Below are positions 18,292 through 26,037 of a stretch of 64,000 nt of DNA, piece after piece (positions within the stretch are counted from its first letter, which is position 1; each line of letters opens with the position of its first letter). The DNA is from Pseudomonas saliphila (GTDB lineage: Bacteria > Pseudomonadota > Gammaproteobacteria > Pseudomonadales > Pseudomonadaceae), in contig NZ_VTVA01000006.1 in assembly GCF_008638345.1 (NCBI RefSeq), positions 152,145 through 216,144 of the forward strand. The letters are read 5' to 3'. The translations under genes and the position numbers were made by a program. Under the pieces are notes generated by a model. That model did no database searches, was not told where the DNA came from, and worked only from the letters and a program-made list of their open reading frames with translations.

Positions 18292-18825
18292 CGGTCCTTG
18301 ATGTGTCGGCCCTCGGGCCGTGATCCATTATTCGATGCCGATGTTCAATCCTGAATATCGGTTATTACATCTGAACGACTCAGAACTTGTTTATGGAACT
18401 GTTCAGATAAATGTTTAGCGTCAGAATTAATGCGTTGAAGTTCACATATAAATTGATCGCGCAAGAAGTTGCGCATGCCGTCTTTAGCTGGAGGTATCCT
18501 AATGGCGAGTGCTTGAAGCGACAAGGCGCGAACTGTGAGCTGGTTTGCTATACCAGTAATTAGAGGGAACTAATAACAATGGCGCCAGAAAAGCGTTACC
18601 GAACGGCGAGCTGTTTCAACAAGCTGTTATCAGCTGCTCTAGCGCGAGGATTGCAGCGGTGAGATGTACGTCTCTCGTTTAGTCAGTAATATGAGAGCTG
18701 GTCGATGTTTAATACGCTGGAGGGTTGACTGTAGATATTTGAGAGAAGGCTTCGCTATCCATCCAAAGTTCTATGTTGAACTTTGAATGGTGTGACGTGA
18801 TTAACTATTGTATGGAGATTGTTCG
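18292..18825. other. 534-nt gene-free region upstream of the T6SS operon
   Basis: No supported gene. It is lower in GC than its surroundings and should hold the tssA promoter on the minus strand. The locus encodes a sigma-54 activator, so I searched for a -24/-12 element; no well-matched one was found. Small hairpins are present, including a 6-bp stem gcgcaa/ttgcgc around 18470-18485 and a longer one at 18759-18790. Confidence 0.45.
18759..18790 (-). terminator. Candidate hairpin downstream of the C39-like peptidase gene
   Basis: A 13-bp inverted repeat (18759-18771 with 18778-18790, one mismatch, 6-nt loop) lies 36 nt past the stop of the minus-strand peptidase gene. No T-run follows, so intrinsic termination is only a suggestion. 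Confidence 0.35.
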
Positions 18826-19818
18826 TTATTCATGTCCAAGCGCAGGACACTTTTCCACCAGCGTGTCCTGGAAGTGCGACGAACATCTGGTCACGTCCGT
18901 CCCGCAATCCCGGGCCTGTTCTGCGCTATCGCTGCAGTTCAGCGCATCGAGCCCTACAGCCAGGTTGTTCCAGCCCGCTTCGAGCTTGGGGTGTTCGCGT
19001 GTCACCTGCAGGAAATGGCGTACTGCTTCCTCGCGCCCCCCTTGTGCCCAGGCGATGTTGCCCAACCCGAAGCGTGCAGCCGGCTGCTCTGGCCATTCAT
19101 TTAGCGCTGTCTGATAGGCCGTGCGGGCACTCACCAGTTTGCCGGTCTGCTCCAGCTCGCTGGCTGCAGAAAGGTAGGGCAGGGGGGCAGCCGTTGCGGG
19201 TAGCTGATCTGTCGGAAGCATGACGCGCGCCCAATTGTCGGCTCTGCTCCAGGTCTTGCTGAATAATCTGAAAGGTTCGCGCTGATTGGCATTCAGTCCG
19301 CTGTGAAGAATCATGACCTGGCGTTCGAGGTCATAGCCTATTACCACTGCGTAATGCCATTGCGGGTACCAGTTCAATGCAAGATTCTGCATGACCAGCA
19401 CCGGATTGCCTGCGGCGACTTCCTGTATGACCGATTCGATCTTTCCATCCAAGGGGTAAGCGAGCAGGTCTCTTTCTCGTGCGGCGGCGACCATTTCGAC
19501 CTGCAGGCTGCCCTCTCGCTCGGGTATATAGACGCGCTCTACCAGTTGCTCCGGCGTGTCCGGAAGGCCTCGGTGATTGAGCACCATGGCGAGGGCGGCT
19601 GGGCCGCATTGATACTCATCCTGGGGATAAAAGCGGACGTCCGTCAGTAAGGTTTGCTGGGGGACGTCTCGCAGCTGGGTTTGATCAGGCAGGATCATTG
19701 ATCGACCTGCGCAGGCTGACAGCAATGCTGTCAGCCCTAGCAAGCCCACCGTGCGCCAGATAGGCGACACTGATGTTACCTGGCGCAGTTGATGAAGCTG
19801 TAGATGTTGGTCACGCAC
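18826..19818 (-). CDS. PA2778-family C39-like cysteine peptidase lipoprotein with TPR tail
   Basis: 330 residues. A signal segment (VGLLGLTALLSAC36) predicts lipidation. A papain-like C39 domain follows, with Gln66 five residues before Cys71 (YQCGPAALAM) and His155 (WHYAVVIGYD), the usual Gln-Cys-His arrangement of C39 bacteriocin-processing peptidases, though here without a transporter. From about residue 215 to the end are TPR-like helices (AAPLPYLSAASELEQTGKL; RFGLGNIAWAQGGREEAV). The Cys-rich end is unusual for TPRs. The gene overlaps the upstream PA2779-type gene by 43 nt, suggesting coupled translation and a partner relationship. Substrate unknown; the PA2779-like protein is the obvious candidate. 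A later start near the signal peptide is possible. Confidence 0.85.
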   Translation of the reverse strand: MRDQHLQLHQLRQVTSVSPIWRTVGLLGLTALLSACAGRSMILPDQTQLRDVPQQTLLTDVRFYPQDEYQCGPAALAMVLNHRGLPDTPEQLVERVYIPEREGSLQVEMVAAARERDLLAYPLDGKIESVIQEVAAGNPVLVMQNLALNWYPQWHYAVVIGYDLERQVMILHSGLNANQREPFRLFSKTWSRADNWARVMLPTDQLPATAAPLPYLSAASELEQTGKLVSARTAYQTALNEWPEQPAARFGLGNIAWAQGGREEAVRHFLQVTREHPKLEAGWNNLAVGLDALNCSDSAEQARDCGTDVTRCSSHFQDTLVEKCPALGHE

Positions 19819-20183
19819 AGGATGTCGGTGATGGCGAATACCACCAGAAACAACACAATCACGCCGACCACGCCGGCACCAGCAGGGGCATTGTCGAGCT
19901 GGGCATTGAAGCTAGCCAGTTCGCTGGCAGTCAGGCTGTTGATGCGCTTTTCGACCTGGTCAGGCGAAACGCCCATGCCAGCCAGTTTGTCCTGCACGTC
20001 CTGATCGGCAAGCATGCCTTTGAGCGCGTCGCGGTCGAGATTCAGCTTCTCTTCAGCAATGAGTTCATGGGTACCCACCATGGAGGTTGATGCCTGAGCC
20101 TGAATGCTTGCCAAGCTGGTAAGCATGAACAGGGCAGTGAGCATGATGGAGATATAGCGTTTGGTTGAGTGCAGTAATTTCAT
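19776..20183 (-). CDS. PA2779-family small envelope protein
   Basis: 135 residues from an ATG at 20183 with an AGGAG site 8 nt upstream (a longer frame to 20324 has no such support). A signal peptide (about 1-30, ending QAQA) precedes a helical region (ELIAEEKLNLDRDALKGMLA; LAGMGVSPDQVEKRINSLTA), an Ala/Gly hinge and a very hydrophobic C-terminal segment (VVGVIVLFLVVFAITDILC). Such proteins co-occur with PA2778-type peptidases and have no established function. It overlaps the peptidase gene by 43 nt. It could be the peptidase substrate or a membrane partner; I infer this only from coupling. Confidence 0.82.
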   Translation of the reverse strand: MKLLHSTKRYISIMLTALFMLTSLASIQAQASTSMVGTHELIAEEKLNLDRDALKGMLADQDVQDKLAGMGVSPDQVEKRINSLTASELASFNAQLDNAPAGAGVVGVIVLFLVVFAITDILCVTNIYSFINCAR

Positions 20184-20329
20184 GGTTACAACTCCTGTTT
20201 TTTCTTGTTTGGCTGTCCATGCGGTCAGCCGTTCATTCCGGTCTCCCGGCTGCGACCCGAAGAAGGTGCGCAGGTATTGCCAATCAGTCGACCCGCTTTG
20301 AAAATCGGGAGTTCCGCTTGGCAATGCGA

Positions 20330-21613
20330 TTATAGACCCAGCCTATCCCTGAGCTGGTAATACCAGGCGCCCAGGGCGGTGAATGGAACCCGCAATAAGC
20401 GGCCTCCGGGAAAGGGGTAATGGGGCAGACTGGCGAAGGCATCGAAGCGCTTGGCCTGACCCGCCAGAGCTTCCGCGATAATCTTGCCGGCCAGGTGCGT
20501 ATAGGTCACGCCATGCCCACTGCAGCCCTGGGAATAGTAGATGTTGTCACCCAGTCGGCCTACTTGCGGCAGGCGCGACAGCGTCAGCAGAAAATTACCG
20601 GTCCAGGCATAGTCGATCTTTGTATTGCTCAACTGTGGGAACGTCTTCACCAGGTGAGGGCGAAGCATGGCCTCGACGTTGGCCGGGTCGCGTGCGCCAT
20701 ACACTACGCCGCCGCCGAAGATGAGTCGCTTATCCGCTGATAGACGGTAATAGTCCAGCAGATAACTGGCATCCTCTACACAATAATCCTGCGGCAGAAG
20801 CGAATTCGCCAGATCGTCCCCCAGCGGCTCGGTGGTAATAACCTGTGTGCCGCATGGCATTGATTTGGCAGCCAGGGCGGGAATCAGATCGCCCAGGTAG
20901 GCGTTTCCAGCCACCACGACAAACTTGGCAGTCACCTGGCCCCGACTCGTGTGCACGACCGGGCTGGCGCCTTGATCAACGCGGATCACTTCCGACTGCT
21001 CATGAATGATTCCGCCCAGCGACTCCACCGCGGCAGCTTCACCGAGAACCAGATTGAGCGGATGGATATGGCCGCCGCTCATGTCAAGCATGCCGCCGAC
21101 GTACAGCTCGGTTGCTACCGTCTCGCGGATGCGGCGCGTGTCGAGCATTTCCAGTTGGGTGTTGCCGTACCGCTCCCAGAGCGCCTTCTGCTCTTCCAGC
21201 TGTTTCATTTGCTTGGGAGTAAACGCAGCAAATACGCCGCCATTTTTCAGGTCACACTGGATGTCGTACTTGGCCACCCGCTCACGAATGATGCGGCCAC
21301 CCTCGAAGGCCATCTCCCCCAACAATTGCGCTTGTTGCGCGCCGACTGTTCGCTCGATGACGTCGATATCGCGACTGTAGCTGTTGACGATCTGGCCGCC
21401 GTTGCGACCCGAGGCGCCAAAGCCGACCTTGGCCGCTTCCAGCACCGTGACTCGAAACCCCTGTTCAAGCAGATGCAGGGCTGCAGAAATACCTGTGTAG
21501 CCCGCGCCGATGACGCACACGTCGGTCTCATGGCTTCCGAGGAGAGGCGGCCTGAAAGGGGCGGGGTTGGCACTGGCAGCGTAGTAGGAAGCAGTATGCG
21601 GCGTAGCAGACAT
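20330..21613 (-). CDS. puuB: FAD-dependent oxidoreductase, probable gamma-glutamylputrescine oxidase (PuuB-like)
   Basis: A 427-residue DAO-family flavoenzyme with an N-terminal Rossmann motif VIGAGYTG (GxGxxG at 36-41) and the GFGASGRNGGQ stretch characteristic of PuuB/OrdL-type amine oxidases. Length is close to E. coli PuuB (about 426). The expected reaction is oxidative cleavage of gamma-glutamylputrescine in putrescine breakdown. No other puu/pau gene is adjacent, so substrate assignment within the family is tentative. It is divergent from a LysR regulator across a 165-nt gap, which suggests control by that regulator. Confidence 0.78.
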   Translation of the reverse strand: MSATPHTASYYAASANPAPFRPPLLGSHETDVCVIGAGYTGISAALHLLEQGFRVTVLEAAKVGFGASGRNGGQIVNSYSRDIDVIERTVGAQQAQLLGEMAFEGGRIIRERVAKYDIQCDLKNGGVFAAFTPKQMKQLEEQKALWERYGNTQLEMLDTRRIRETVATELYVGGMLDMSGGHIHPLNLVLGEAAAVESLGGIIHEQSEVIRVDQGASPVVHTSRGQVTAKFVVVAGNAYLGDLIPALAAKSMPCGTQVITTEPLGDDLANSLLPQDYCVEDASYLLDYYRLSADKRLIFGGGVVYGARDPANVEAMLRPHLVKTFPQLSNTKIDYAWTGNFLLTLSRLPQVGRLGDNIYYSQGCSGHGVTYTHLAGKIIAEALAGQAKRFDAFASLPHYPFPGGRLLRVPFTALGAWYYQLRDRLGL

Positions 21614-21778
21614 GGCACACCTGATGTTTGAAATATTTTACATTACCGATCCTACCGCTCTAGTCTGCGGAACGCCACTGATCAGTCAGTTATTTCAACT
21701 TGTTGTTACGGCGATATTACACCTGCATGGGTGAAGGTTTAGAATCAACCTCTTTGTTGCATCACAGGAACAGTTGTC

Positions 21779-22681
21779 ATGGGATTGGATGATGCGCTCG
21801 TATTCACCCGCGTGGTGGAGTGCCACAGTTTTACCAGCGCTGCGCTGACCTTGAATATGCAGAAGTCCACGGTCAGCAGGCGGATTGCCCAGCTCGAATC
21901 GCGGCTCGGCGTGCGCCTGCTCAACCGCACTACGCGCAAACTGCGCCTGACCGAAGTCGGCCAGGCTTACTATGAGCGGTGCCGGCAGATCATGCAGGAA
22001 TTTGCCGAGGCAGAGCAGGCGATTATGCAGCTGCAGCGTGAGCCCACCGGCCTGCTGCGGGTCACTTCGCCGATCGAGTTTGGGCAGTTGTTCCTGGGCG
22101 GTGTGGTGGGTGAGTTCATGTGCCGCTATCCCGCCATTCACGTGGAGGTAGAGCTGACCACCCTTGTGGTCAATCCGATCGAGGATGGCGTCGATATCGC
22201 TATTCATCGTGGTCGGCCGCAGGACTCGAGCCTGGTGGCCCGCTCGATGCTGGCCAGCCCAAGACAGTTGTATGCCAGTCCGGCCTATATTGCCCAGTAC
22301 GGCATGCCGGAGCGCCCCGAAGAGCTGTCTGCACACCGCTGCATCCAGACCATGATGGATGGGGCGCGCAAGTGGCACTTCGATGAGCCGCAGCTCAGCG
22401 TCGCCATAAACCCGGTGATGACGGTGAATAACATCACATTTGCCCGCGAGGCGGCCCTTGCCGGAGCAGGCATCATTAACGTTCCGGCGTTTATCGCAGA
22501 GCCCTATGTGGAACAAGGCCTGCTATGCCGCGTGCTGGAGGGCACTGTTTTGCCCTTCACCGAGCTCTACGCGCTGTACCCGTCAAGGCGCTTCCAGGCA
22601 ATGAAGGTCAAGGCCTTTATTGATTTTATGACTGAGCGCCTCGAGACATTCCTTGATCGGCCGGTAGAGACGAACCGCTAA
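21779..22681 (+). CDS. LysR-family transcriptional regulator
   Basis: A 300-residue LysR-type regulator: N-terminal winged helix-turn-helix (residues about 1-60; [23 protein letters not shown], then [19 protein letters not shown]) followed by the periplasmic-binding-protein-like effector domain. Start at 21779 follows an AGGA site. It is divergent from the PuuB-like gene, the usual arrangement when a LysR protein controls its neighbour; the ligand is not evident. Confidence 0.9.
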   Translation: MGLDDALVFTRVVECHSFTSAALTLNMQKSTVSRRIAQLESRLGVRLLNRTTRKLRLTEVGQAYYERCRQIMQEFAEAEQAIMQLQREPTGLLRVTSPIEFGQLFLGGVVGEFMCRYPAIHVEVELTTLVVNPIEDGVDIAIHRGRPQDSSLVARSMLASPRQLYASPAYIAQYGMPERPEELSAHRCIQTMMDGARKWHFDEPQLSVAINPVMTVNNITFAREAALAGAGIINVPAFIAEPYVEQGLLCRVLEGTVLPFTELYALYPSRRFQAMKVKAFIDFMTERLETFLDRPVETNR

Positions 22682-22749
22682 GCGCTGATAAGATTCCCTT
22701 TCCTGTACAGCCCGGGATTCAACCGGGTGGCTTCCTGACGAGAGATTTC

Positions 22750-24231
22750 ATGACCGTTCGTACCCGAATTGCCCCGTCCCCCACCGGTGACCCCCATGTG
22801 GGCACGGCTTATATTGCATTGTTCAACCAGTGTTTTGCGCGCCAGCATGGCGGCAAGTTTGTGCTGCGCATTGAGGATACCGACCAGGTGCGCTCCACCA
22901 CAGAATCGGAAAAGCAGATTCTGGACTCATTGCGCTGGCTGGGACTGGAATGGGACGAAGGCCCGGATGTCGGCGGTCCGCACGGCCCGTATCGACAGAG
23001 CGAACGCAGCGCCATTTACCAGCAGCACAGCGAGCAGCTGATCAGCGACGGCCATGCATTCCGCTGTTTCTGTACCTCGGAGCGGCTTGACGCACTGCGC
23101 GCCGAACAGACGGCCAACAAGCAAACCCCCGGTTACGACGGTCATTGCCTTGGGCTGGATGCTGATGAAGTCCTGCGTCGTGTCGCGTCCGGCGAACCGC
23201 ATGTGGTGCGCATGAAGGTGCCAACCGAAGGGATCTGTACCGTGCAGGATATGCTGCGTGGCGAGATCGACATTCCCTGGGAACAGGTCGACATGCAGGT
23301 GTTGATGAAGGCGGACGGGTTGCCCACCTATCATCTGGCCAACGTGGTAGACGATCACCTGATGGGTATCACCCACGTACTCCGTGGCGAGGAGTGGATC
23401 AACTCCGCGCCCAAGCACATGTTGCTGTATCAGTTCTTCGGTTGGGCTATGCCTCAGCTGTGCCATATGCCGCTGCTGCGCAATCCGGACAAGAGCAAGC
23501 TGTCGAAGCGCAAGAACCCGACCAGCATTACCTTTTACGAACGCATGGGGTATCTGCCCCATGCGATGCTCAACTATCTGGGGCGCATGGGCTGGTCGAT
23601 GCCGGACGAGCGCGAGAAGTTTTCCCTCGATGAAATGGTGGCCCACTTCGACATCCAGCGCGTCTCGCTCGGCGGACCGATTTTCGACGTCGAGAAACTG
23701 GCCTGGCTCAACGGTCAGTGGATTCGCGAGCTGTCCGAGGATGACTTTGTTGCAGCGGTACAACGCTGGGCACTCAACCCTGAGTATCTGCGCCCTATGG
23801 TTCCGCTCGTTCAGGCGCGGGTTGAGACCTTCAGTGATCTGGTCCCCTTGGCGGGCTTTTTCATGAGCGGCAAGGTGAACCCCGCTCCAGAGCTGTTCGT
23901 CCACAAGAAGCTGTCACCCGATCAGGTACGCCAGGCGCTGCAGCTGCTGCTATGGAAGCTGGAAGCCTTGCGTCATTGGAACAAGGACGCTATCACCGGC
24001 AGTATTCAGTTCATTGCCGAAGGGCTCGAGCTCAAGCTTCGTGACCTGATGCCGCTGCTTTTCGCTGCTATCACCGGTCAGGCGAGCTCGGTCTCGGTAC
24101 TGGACGCCATGGCTCATCTGGGACCGGATCTGACCCGCTTCCGGCTACGTCAGGCGCTCGAGCTGCTGGGCGGCAGTTCGAAAAAGGAAGTGAAAGCATG
24201 GGAGAAGCTGCTGGTGGGGTTGGGTGGCTGA
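22750..24231 (+). CDS. gltX: Glutamyl-tRNA synthetase
   Basis: Class I aminoacyl-tRNA synthetase that charges tRNA-Glu, 493 residues. The HIGH-type motif appears as [13 protein letters not shown] (10-21) and the KMSKS-type loop as KLSKR (250-254). The anticodon-binding domain occupies the C-terminal third ([18 protein letters not shown]). Its own substrate tRNA-Glu is encoded about 250 nt downstream. Confidence 0.97.
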   Translation: MTVRTRIAPSPTGDPHVGTAYIALFNQCFARQHGGKFVLRIEDTDQVRSTTESEKQILDSLRWLGLEWDEGPDVGGPHGPYRQSERSAIYQQHSEQLISDGHAFRCFCTSERLDALRAEQTANKQTPGYDGHCLGLDADEVLRRVASGEPHVVRMKVPTEGICTVQDMLRGEIDIPWEQVDMQVLMKADGLPTYHLANVVDDHLMGITHVLRGEEWINSAPKHMLLYQFFGWAMPQLCHMPLLRNPDKSKLSKRKNPTSITFYERMGYLPHAMLNYLGRMGWSMPDEREKFSLDEMVAHFDIQRVSLGGPIFDVEKLAWLNGQWIRELSEDDFVAAVQRWALNPEYLRPMVPLVQARVETFSDLVPLAGFFMSGKVNPAPELFVHKKLSPDQVRQALQLLLWKLEALRHWNKDAITGSIQFIAEGLELKLRDLMPLLFAAITGQASSVSVLDAMAHLGPDLTRFRLRQALELLGGSSKKEVKAWEKLLVGLGG

Positions 24232-24279
24232 GACTTCCCACGCTTCGCTGGTTAAGTTGCTGTTTTGCGTTAAATTCTG

Positions 24280-24308
24280 TTGACAGACAAGGGCATGGAT
24301 CATAATAT
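24280..24308 (+). promoter_or_regulatory. Sigma-70-type promoter for the tRNA cluster
   Basis: TTGACA at 24280-24285 and TAATAT at 24303-24308, separated by 17 nt, predict a start near 24315. A GC-rich discriminator (gcgcccc) follows the -10 box, a feature of stringently controlled stable-RNA promoters. The first tRNA begins 12 nt further on. Confidence 0.8.
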
Positions 24309-24326
24309 GCGCCCCGTCCAGAAGAC

Positions 24327-24402
24327 GGGGCTATAGCTCAGCTGGGAGAGCGCCTGCATGGCATGCAGGAGGTCTGCGGTTCGATCCCGCATAGCTCCAC
24401 CA
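24327..24402 (+). tRNA. tRNA-Ala (anticodon GGC)
   Basis: 76 nt including an encoded CCA. The acceptor (ggggcta/tagctcc), D arm (GCTCAGCTGGGAGAGC), anticodon stem cctgc/gcagg with loop ATGGCAT, and T arm (TGCGG/CCGCA) all fold normally. Nearly identical to the copy at 24610, differing by a covarying T-stem pair. Confidence 0.97.
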
Positions 24403-24486
24403 TTTTCTTTGGTCAACGTTATACGTTGACCTGTTTTTACACTGATGCCTTGAGGCGCCCAGCCTCAAACGCATAGAAGGGTTTGC

Positions 24487-24562
24487 GTCCCCTTCGTCTA
24501 GTGGCCTAGGACACCGCCCTTTCACGGCGGTAACAGGGGTTCGAGTCCCCTAGGGGACGCCA
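24487..24562 (+). tRNA. tRNA-Glu (anticodon TTC)
   Basis: 76 nt including encoded CCA. The acceptor gtcccct pairs with aggggac, the anticodon stem ccgcc/ggcgg holds loop CTTTCAC, and the T arm reads caggggttcgagtcccct. Lies between two tRNA-Ala genes. Confidence 0.97.
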
Positions 24563-24609
24563 TTATTGATCCGGTACAGTTGGTTTTGTATCGGCGGTCG
24601 CAAGACCAC

Positions 24610-24685
24610 GGGGCTATAGCTCAGCTGGGAGAGCGCCTGCATGGCATGCAGGAGGTCAGCGGTTCGATCCCGCTTAGCTCCACCA
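24610..24685 (+). tRNA. tRNA-Ala (anticodon GGC), second copy
   Basis: 76 nt including encoded CCA, same anticodon as the first copy. The T stem is AGCGG/CCGCT instead of TGCGG/CCGCA, so both partners changed and the pair is kept. Last gene of the cluster, followed by a strong terminator. Confidence 0.97.
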
Positions 24686-24693
24686 TTTCGAAG

Positions 24694-24724
24694 GGCCAGC
24701 ATTTATTGCTGGTCCTTTTTTTTT
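24694..24724 (+). terminator. Intrinsic terminator of the tRNA cluster
   Basis: Stem ggccagca/tgctggtc with loop tttat, followed by a run of nine T (24716-24724). It begins 9 nt after the last tRNA. Confidence 0.93.
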
Positions 24725-24806
24725 GGTTTGTGTTTATCCCGATAGCCTCAGACAACAACGCCGGCGCGATAAGCGGCCGGCGTTGAATGTGGTTGAGGGC
24801 GCGATG

Positions 24807-25748
24807 TTACTGAGCGACTGGCATGAGCCTGGCGAGCGCCGAGTCCACCACCTTTCTCGGCAAGCGCCGCGCCTTGCCCAATGCTTTGCGCAAACCGCCG
24901 GCCCGGGTGGTACCCAGTTCCTTCTGCTTCATACCGTGCACATACATGCGGTTGGTTTCAATGCAAAACACCGGCTTGCCGGTGGTACGCATGATCTCGA
25001 TTGCCTGAGCCTTTTCGCTTTCGATAAACAGCTGCGCCTGCGGGTCGTTGCGATATACCTGCGCCTTGAACTTGTGGTGCATGTTCAACCGGCGCCGCTC
25101 CGCTGCCGATGGCAAATCCAGCATATGCAGGGTGCCGTACCGGACACCATTGCGTTCCAGCCACTCCTCGGTCTCGGCGCGGTATTTTTCCAGGCGACTG
25201 GTGACCAGATGCGCGATCGGTAGCGATGGGATGTGCAGTGGCCTGGCGGTACGCAAAAAATGCCGGTAGCCCGCTCCATCATCATTCTCCGCCTGGGTCG
25301 GGTCGACGCAGAGCACGCCGTCGATATCGAAACAGGTCGCGCCGACCAGCGGGTGATGCATGATGTTCCATTCGTAGATTCGAGGGTGCTCCAGTACTTC
25401 CAGCACCAGATCGATGCCCAGGACATGTTCTCTTTCGGCGAAGGCCACCAGTGTCGTCACTGAAGCGCAGCAATGCGCTTCGATTCTCCGTCTCGCTTGC
25501 AGTATTGAGTCGGGGGTCGCCAGGCAATCGTCTACCAGCAATATCTTCTGCGCGGCAGGTGTAGATGAAGCATCGTCACGCAGCAGCACCTGGAGTTCCA
25601 TGCTGGGCTGGTTGAGCTTGAGCGCGATGATGTTCGCCACCAGCATGCCGCCACGGGAGGCGCCGACCACCAATTCAATATCACGGGGAAAGTTGCCGGC
25701 ATGATCGTTGATCAAGGTTGATAGGTCGTTCAGGCTTCGATAGTTCAT
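24807..25748 (-). CDS. Phosphoribosyltransferase-like protein fused to a HAD-like domain
   Basis: 313 residues from the ATG at 25748 (AGGAG site 9 nt upstream; a longer frame to 25898 lacks support). The first half is a type I phosphoribosyltransferase fold: ELVVGASRGGMLVAN (25-39) and the PRPP-binding loop ILLVDDCLATPDS (69-81). The second half opens with FDIDGVLCVDP (140-150), the DxDG start of HAD hydrolases, and later has LVTSRLEKYR and GKPVFCIETNRM. Similar PRTase-HAD combinations occur in nucleotide-like metabolite pathways and ter-type stress clusters, but no such neighbours are present. Substrate unknown. Confidence 0.8.
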   Translation of the reverse strand: MNYRSLNDLSTLINDHAGNFPRDIELVVGASRGGMLVANIIALKLNQPSMELQVLLRDDASSTPAAQKILLVDDCLATPDSILQARRRIEAHCCASVTTLVAFAEREHVLGIDLVLEVLEHPRIYEWNIMHHPLVGATCFDIDGVLCVDPTQAENDDGAGYRHFLRTARPLHIPSLPIAHLVTSRLEKYRAETEEWLERNGVRYGTLHMLDLPSAAERRRLNMHHKFKAQVYRNDPQAQLFIESEKAQAIEIMRTTGKPVFCIETNRMYVHGMKQKELGTTRAGGLRKALGKARRLPRKVVDSALARLMPVAQ

Positions 25749-26037
25749 TGCAGCTGCTCCTGGCCTCGTTATCAGCACCCGGCGGATAACGCGTTGTGTC
25801 TGAGTGAGCTCCAGGACATCGTGCGGCAAGCGCAGACCAGAACTCGATCGATGCTCTTCCTGATGAGAATGTGCAGGTATTGCAAGGCCGGTATTCAACA
25901 GGAAGAGCCCTCAGCTTGCGACTCTTTCATGACATTAATGTGACCTGCAGCCAGCGAATGTTGCCGTTGGAGAAGCGAGCCTCAACCTGTCGGTTAACCG
26001 GGTCGCTTCTCGAGGTTCCAGGGGGAGCTGGCCCGGG

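Noticed and set aside
18421..18560. Possible sigma-54 promoter upstream of tssA
   Set aside because: No GG/GC pair with the required spacing and flanking consensus was found on the minus strand.
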